Of a stretch of DNA of 64,000 nt, positions 58,736 through 64,000 are shown piece after piece (position 1 is the stretch's first letter; each line of letters begins with the position of its first letter). This DNA comes from Sycobia sp. Sy_11 (Eukaryota > Arthropoda > Insecta > Hymenoptera > Epichrysomallidae). Made by a program: the position numbers and the translations under genes. The stretch is taken from positions 310,001 to 374,000 of the forward strand of contig JACCIC010000272.1 in assembly GCA_018907035.1 (NCBI GenBank). The letters run 5' to 3'. The notes beneath the pieces were generated by a model that saw only the letters and a list, made by a program, of their open reading frames with translations, did no database searches and was not told the DNA's origin.

Positions 58736-60802
58736 TAACGTTTTTATTGTTCAAATTTGAAATAGAATATTTGAATCTCTTTCCTGTCCTTGTTTCTATA
58801 GCGAAGTTTATAATATCACAGATTAATTGAATTAAATAAAATTATTGTAATAAATTTTAATGTAAATTAAAGAAATAGTAATAATAGATTTTTCAATTGA
58901 TCTAAAAAGTTTAAGACGAATATACAGGATGTTTTAAAATGGTATGTGAAAAAATATATCAGTGGATAGAGGAGCCATATCTAAGCCGAAAAGTTATCAC
59001 TGTTTAGCTCTGATGCATTGAGGTTGTAAAGCCAATCAAAGCCCGCATCAATTCGAAAAGCCGTTAGACAAATAATATGGACGTGGCTATTACTTACATT
59101 TTGTCGCTTTATTTTGTAGTATATTTTTCTGCACACCTTTTTAGAATACCTTATATAGCGCGCGAAAATGCGTCTTGTAAAGTTCAATGGTTTGAAATAT
59201 TTAACTTAGATTTTCAATAAATAGCGAACGAAAAAATATATATTACGAAAAAACGTAGGGTTAAATCTATCGTGTAATGAAATTTAGGCCTTTTACGGTG
59301 AAAATTTTACAAAAGTAACAAGAGCCAAGAATAATAGTATATCTATACTTATAAAATAAAAGAAGGAATAAGTTGTAATTCGGTGAATATTATTCCTGCC
59401 TCTTCTTACTCGTAACATTAAAAGACCTTAGAATGTTATATACAGTAATAACGAAATATACGAGTGTATTTATAGCGACCCTTGTTCTATTTCCACTAAC
59501 CCTATGAACATCCGCGAATAAAGACGAAACCTTCTTTTCAGTTTGATTCCAATTTTTTTATTATTTTTTCGAACACATAAACAGATAATTCATTCCAAAT
59601 ATTTTCACCTGAAACCGAGCTTGAAGATATTGCTTAACAACTACCAAGAATAAAATCAGACGCACGGTCGTGTCTTTGCAATCATTTCTGCATCTTTTTT
59701 CTGCTCATCTAAATTTAATTTACATTTTGCAGATCCACTTTTGTAATCACGCAGTCATTTGTGTCAATCGATCCCTTGACTCATTTTTAACTATTTTAAT
59801 AAAATTTATTATTTTACAACAAAGTCACTATACAATATTACAGTTAATTATAGATAAGAATAGAAAAGGCTATTATATACAAATATTTATATGTTGCATA
59901 TTTGAAACTTTCACTAGACGATTTTCTTAGAATTTTGGGGTGTGTTCTGACACCTCGGTTGTTACCTCTCTAGCGTTTAATTCATTATAATATGAGAATA
60001 CAGTACCGTGTACATAAGATTAAAAAATAACCTGATATATACTTGCAGGCTCGGCCTCCGAAACACTTTTGGTAGAAAAGGTCATTCTGTATATTAACTC
60101 TTCACAATTTTTTTTTATTCCAAAAAATAAATATCCATATATACTTTTATAGATCACGAGAAGTTTTCCCAGGCGCTAGAATGCGGTCAGCGCCTCCTGG
60201 TTCAATATTCCGTAATCTGCCTCGTGTATCGCTGGCTTCAACGCCAAAGCATGGACTAAAAACCAGGGGGCAAAACGGTAGGATCAAAGACAGTAAATCG
60301 CCGTCGTAAACTCCGCCTAACACCACCCCGCGTGGTTGGACGTTACATACAATAATCGATATGAACATAAGTTTGCTATTTATTAATTTTAATATAATAT
60401 GCAACTAATTTTTAAATTAAAATTTAATATTTCTAGATTTATAGATTTGTAAGATACAATACTTATTTAAGAAATAAAACAATGAAAAAATATAATAATT
60501 CGTTACAATAATTTTACAAACTTTGCAGAATCTCGTATTGCATAACTGTTCTCTATTTTGTATAGTTTTGTGCCAAGATTCAATTTTCTTCACATTTTTA
60601 TTCATATAAAATACCATAAACTCTGAGAAAACGATTCTGCAAGCATATATCAATTTATTTGTTTAAATCTTATGTCCGTCGTGCTGTATTCTCATATTAT
60701 GAAAAATGAGCGCCAGAGGCGCAGCAGTCAAGATGTCGGTTCATTTTCACACACCAGAATTCGAAGAAAATCCTTTAGTGAGAGTTCAAAATATGGTATA
60801 TA
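58736..60802. other. Gene-free stretch with dispersed-repeat-like parts
   Basis: 58919-59180 begins tatacaggatgttttaaaat, a start common among dispersed insect repeats. 60150-60350 is GC-richer and loosely resembles 36910-36990. A 60-codon plus-strand frame at 60672-60854 runs into the mariner end and is not supported as a gene. Confidence 0.35.
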
Positions 60803-61350
60803 CGAGGGTCGATTGATAAGTTTCCGGCCTGACGAAGAAAAACAGCGTTTTTAAGAATTTTTTTTTTTATTTCTCAACATAATCTCCCCTAAGACTGATA
60901 AATTCTTCATAGCGGTGCTCTAGTCTGGTAATACCATCTCTATAGACTGATTCATCAAGCTCCTCAAAATACCAATTTACAGCTTCGATTACTTCTTGAT
61001 TGCCCGCAAATCTCTTATCGCCAAGCCATTTTTGGAGGTTAGGAAACAAATAATATTCACTCGGGGCTAATTCTGGAGAGTAGGGAGGGTGCGGCAACAA
61101 TTCAAACTTCAGATCATTGAATTTAGCCATCACAACGATTGACGTGTCCGCTGGTGCGTTATCGTAATGAAACAAAATTCTTTTCTTCGCCAGATGAGGT
61201 CGTTTAATTTTCACTTCGTGGCTTTTACTAAGTTTGTGTAGTATTGACCAGTGATAGTTCTACCCTTTTCAAGGTAATCAATGTATATAATACCTCTTGC
61301 ATTCCAAAAAACAGTACTAGTGCAAAAAGCCATGACTTTCCTTTCTTCCA
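60803..61350 (-). pseudogene. mariner A2 transposase, C-terminal half with TIR
   Basis: CGAGGGTCGATTGATAAG starts at 60803 after TA, the A-family end. The minus-strand frame 60867-61214 reads KIKRPHLAKKRILFHYDNAP (second Asp), FELLPHPPYSPELAPSEYYL (Asp to Glu in SD, here SE), FPNLQKWLGDKRFAGNQEVI and ends RGDYVEK. Upstream, in another frame, lies a trace of IYIDYLEKGRTITGQYY near 61240-61290. The N-terminal half and other TIR are missing. It supplies the block that is absent from A1. Confidence 0.85.
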
Positions 61351-63386
61351 TTGTAGAAATTTCAAATTGAATCTTATGATCTTGTGCTAAAATGAATATT
61401 CCATAATTAGTTTAAAAAATTTATTTTTAATATTTAATGTTTATTATACTATTATAGTAAATAACACAAAGAGAAAATCCATTAATTGTCCCAAAAATTG
61501 AAAATATAAATAATAATATAAATCAAAAATAGAAAGTTAAACTCTTGCAATTAAATGCTAAAATATAATAAAATAAAAGTATAAAAGATAAAAAGTCATA
61601 CGTTATCGAAATTATAACTACAAGATATAAGATTTACATTTTATAACGTTTTACAATAGGATAGAATTCGAAGTTTTGTATTTTCAATAATATGCATTAT
61701 TAATAAAAAATATATAATTACTTTAAAGTATTATAAGTTATGATACGAGCTTCAACATATTTTCAATAAATACGAGTATGACGTAGATTTTAACGTTACC
61801 GTAATTGATCGACCCATGTCTCTAATACTACATATGAAATATAATTTATAAATCATATATATTATTCCTAGTGTCCTTTGCATTCAAACAGCATACTTGT
61901 TATTTATTTTAATTTACTCTGTATTTTTACTTATTGATATTTTCAATAATTCGTGTAATTTCGATTTAATACAAAGATTGCTCTGAGGTATGCAGTCATA
62001 TTCTGTATAAATTAATAACGAAATTCGGATAAAATTATCTATTGAAAAAATTGTTAAAAATAAATTATCTTAATTATTATGTATATTATAGAGTAAGTGG
62101 AATAATTTATTTTATTCTAAAATTTATATTATAAAATTTTGAAAAATATATAATAAATCGTTTAGAATCTAGAATATATATTATTTAATATATATAATTG
62201 AATAAAGAGTTGTTTCGAAAAAATTGTCTGATTTATATAAAGAACTCGTAAAAATTCTAGATCGTAATCTACGTATAGATTTTGAGTCACTTGATTACAA
62301 ATATTGTAGAAATTGATAACAAAAACGGTTTTGGACCAAATTGTAGAAGAAATTATACATCGGATCAAAATATAATAGTTAATTTCCATGCAATTTTTCT
62401 CTATAAGAAGAAAATAAAACCGAATACAAAAAAATCGATTAAAAAAGAAATTGCAGAAAACAATTTGGTGAAAAAAAATTGGAGAAACATCTCACCGGTT
62501 TAAAAAACATAAAAAAACAAATAAAATTAAATAAAAAAAAAAAAAAAACAATAGGTCGAAATAAAATTAGTTTAACAAAAGGTAAACAGAAAAGTAGGAA
62601 ATATCGATAGACTACTACACTGAAAATAATAATGTCCTAGATCAAGTAAATATTTGTTTTGTACAAAATAAATCATTTTCTTAATTTAAGAAAATATTCA
62701 GTACATGTAAGAGTGCGTGGTTTAATTCTAGTGAATTCTTCTTGCATTAACTAATAGTCCGGGAGCCAGAGACATATTTTAGTGACCAATTTATCCTCAA
62801 CCGAAAATTAGTTTAAATGATTCCTTTGAATGTACTGAGGAGTGAAACGATCATCCGCTGCGGCACCTAATCTGGATGTGGCTATACGAGGCACCCAAAT
62901 TATGTAAAAATGATAAAAAACAAGTGCTAAAAAATAATTTTGAGTTTCGAAAAAACATTGTTCAAATAAAAGTTATAGATTCTATTCAAATGAATTTTTT
63001 ATGTTCTATCCATTTTTGCTGCAAAGCAAATAATTATAAAGAAAAACCCAATTAATAATAAACGTTTTCAGCTAGTACAATCATCCCATGTTACAGTCGA
63101 TACGTCAGGGATCTACCCCGCTGCTCAGATGATACACGATACAAGTACTTTTTAATTTGTAATTTTACTCATAAAATTCTAGTTTTAAAGCAAAAACATA
63201 TAGAATGTAAAAAATTTATTGTAGGTAGGTCTCTAAATTTTGTTTAAAACAATAGTTAACAAACTCTCAACTGTTTTATATATCTTCATTTATATGTTAT
63301 TATATACAAAATTTTTAATGATTGTCACCAGAAAATTCGGAGAACTTTGTGTATAATATTCATTTTTATAATTTGATTATCGCAAT
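61351..63386. other. AT-rich stretch without a recognised gene
   Basis: No domain or TE motif was seen. A poly-A/Lys-rich frame at 62282-62503 reflects AT composition. 62740-63130 has slightly higher complexity (gtccgggagccagagacat; ggcacctaatctggatgtgg) and may be a dispersed repeat. Confidence 0.4.
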
Positions 63387-63388
63387 TA

Positions 63389-63800
63389 TTAGGTTGTCAA
63401 ATATCTCCCTCCCGCCTTTTTGTCTTATGAATTACACGGCTATGTACAAAGCGCTACAAAGCTCGTATCTGGCAATACTATATATCATTTGAAAGGTCTT
63501 GAAATAACGTACAAAACGACGCTGTGAATCATTAGTTCAAAAGTTCTAGAAGTCTAAGCATGGAGTTCACTAACATCGAAATTCGCGCTATTTTAAAGTT
63601 TTCCTTTGGCAAAGACAAATCCGCTAGAGAAACGATTCGTGAGATTGATGGTGTTTTGAGGGATGATACGCTTTGAAGAGATCACTTTGAACCATAGAGA
63701 AATAGTTTCGATGATTCAGAGCCGGTGAAAACGACACCATGGATAAGCCAGCCGACGGAAGACCTGTGGCAACGAATACCAATCAAATCATGGCATTTAT
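63389..63800 (+). pseudogene. mariner E2, N-terminal remnant with TIR
   Basis: TTAGGTTGTCAAATATCTCC follows TA (63387-63388). About 170 bp later the start MEFTNIEIRAILKFSFGKDK and SARETIREIDGVL (from 63560) match copy E1; a stop follows near 63675, then EPVKTTPWISQPTEDLW. The rest is missing after about 63800, where a T run begins. The HTH segment between the two blocks is deleted, as in E1. Confidence 0.82.
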
Positions 63801-64000
63801 CGAGTTTTTTTTTTTTATTTTAAGCCAGTGAATTTCATTAAGAGATTATTAAGCTTTACAAAAAATTCATAAATTATCTTTGTTTAATATATATATGACG
63901 CGTATTACATCAAGATATATTATACATTTTGATATATTATATTATATATAAGGTTCTACATTAATTATACAATTTTGGAGGTAGACTATAATTTTTTTAC
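63801..64000. other. AT-rich end of window
   Basis: A run of T, then TA-rich sequence; nothing recognised. Confidence 0.5.

Noticed and set aside
60672..60854. 60-codon plus-strand frame starting MSVVLYSHIMKN
   Set aside because: Its last third is the mariner A2 end read through; the rest has no recognised domain.

Overview
This window looks like AT-rich nuclear DNA of an arthropod, most likely an insect. The reasons are the mixture of mariner, piggyBac, BEL/Pao, Copia, R1-type non-LTR, Penelope-like (PLE) and Helitron-like sequences, the long (TA)n, (CT)n and ATTTT-type simple repeats, and the lack of any bacterial gene layout. An ant or other hymenopteran is a reasonable guess but is not proven here. 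I see no intact host gene, no rRNA, no CRISPR array and no operon. Nearly everything recognisable is a transposable element (TE), and nearly all copies are broken by stops, frameshifts, internal deletions or nesting.

Layout: 1-0.93 kb is a broken copy of an unnamed multicopy animal protein family. 1.85-7.83 kb is a cluster of Penelope-like fragments in both orientations, with GIY-YIG endonuclease tails and a repeated 40-nt RNA-like hairpin; one copy is split by a mariner with TA target duplications. 7.84-17.06 kb is a Helitron-like unit whose two outer ends are the same sequence inverted. A 6.7-kb Copia element (9.49-16.19 kb, minus strand) sits inside it, and a 5'-truncated Helitron with a clear 3' end sits inside the Copia leader. 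18.03-22.45 kb is a BEL/Pao element (minus) with short LTRs and no integrase. 22.45-30.7 kb is poor in recognisable repeats and holds no gene I can support.

30.7-37.7 kb holds a tRNA-like (SINE-type) sequence, a 565-bp inverted duplication around (TA)n arrays, a 5'-truncated R1-clade element (34.45-36.12 kb), a TATA-bearing GC-rich block and a 152-bp-arm hairpin. 37.9-40.0 kb is a piggyBac remnant with one terminal end. 40.2-50.8 kb is a mosaic of PLE ends, mariners, R1-clade ORF1 (gag) and RT remnants. 52.3-56.7 kb has three mariners of different families around a PLE whose two halves point in opposite directions. 56.95-58.7 kb is another copy of the Helitron-like unit with its 60-bp repeat. 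60.8-61.35 kb and 63.4-63.8 kb are two more mariner remnants.

The parts do not form a working pathway; the window records repeated insertion, nesting, inversion and decay. The most interesting signals are structural: the PLE hairpin conserved with compensatory base changes, foldback and inverted PLE copies, the palindromic Helitron/Copia nest, the 20-codon-period minisatellite carried by the Helitron-like family, and the long inverted duplication at 31.75-33.84 kb.
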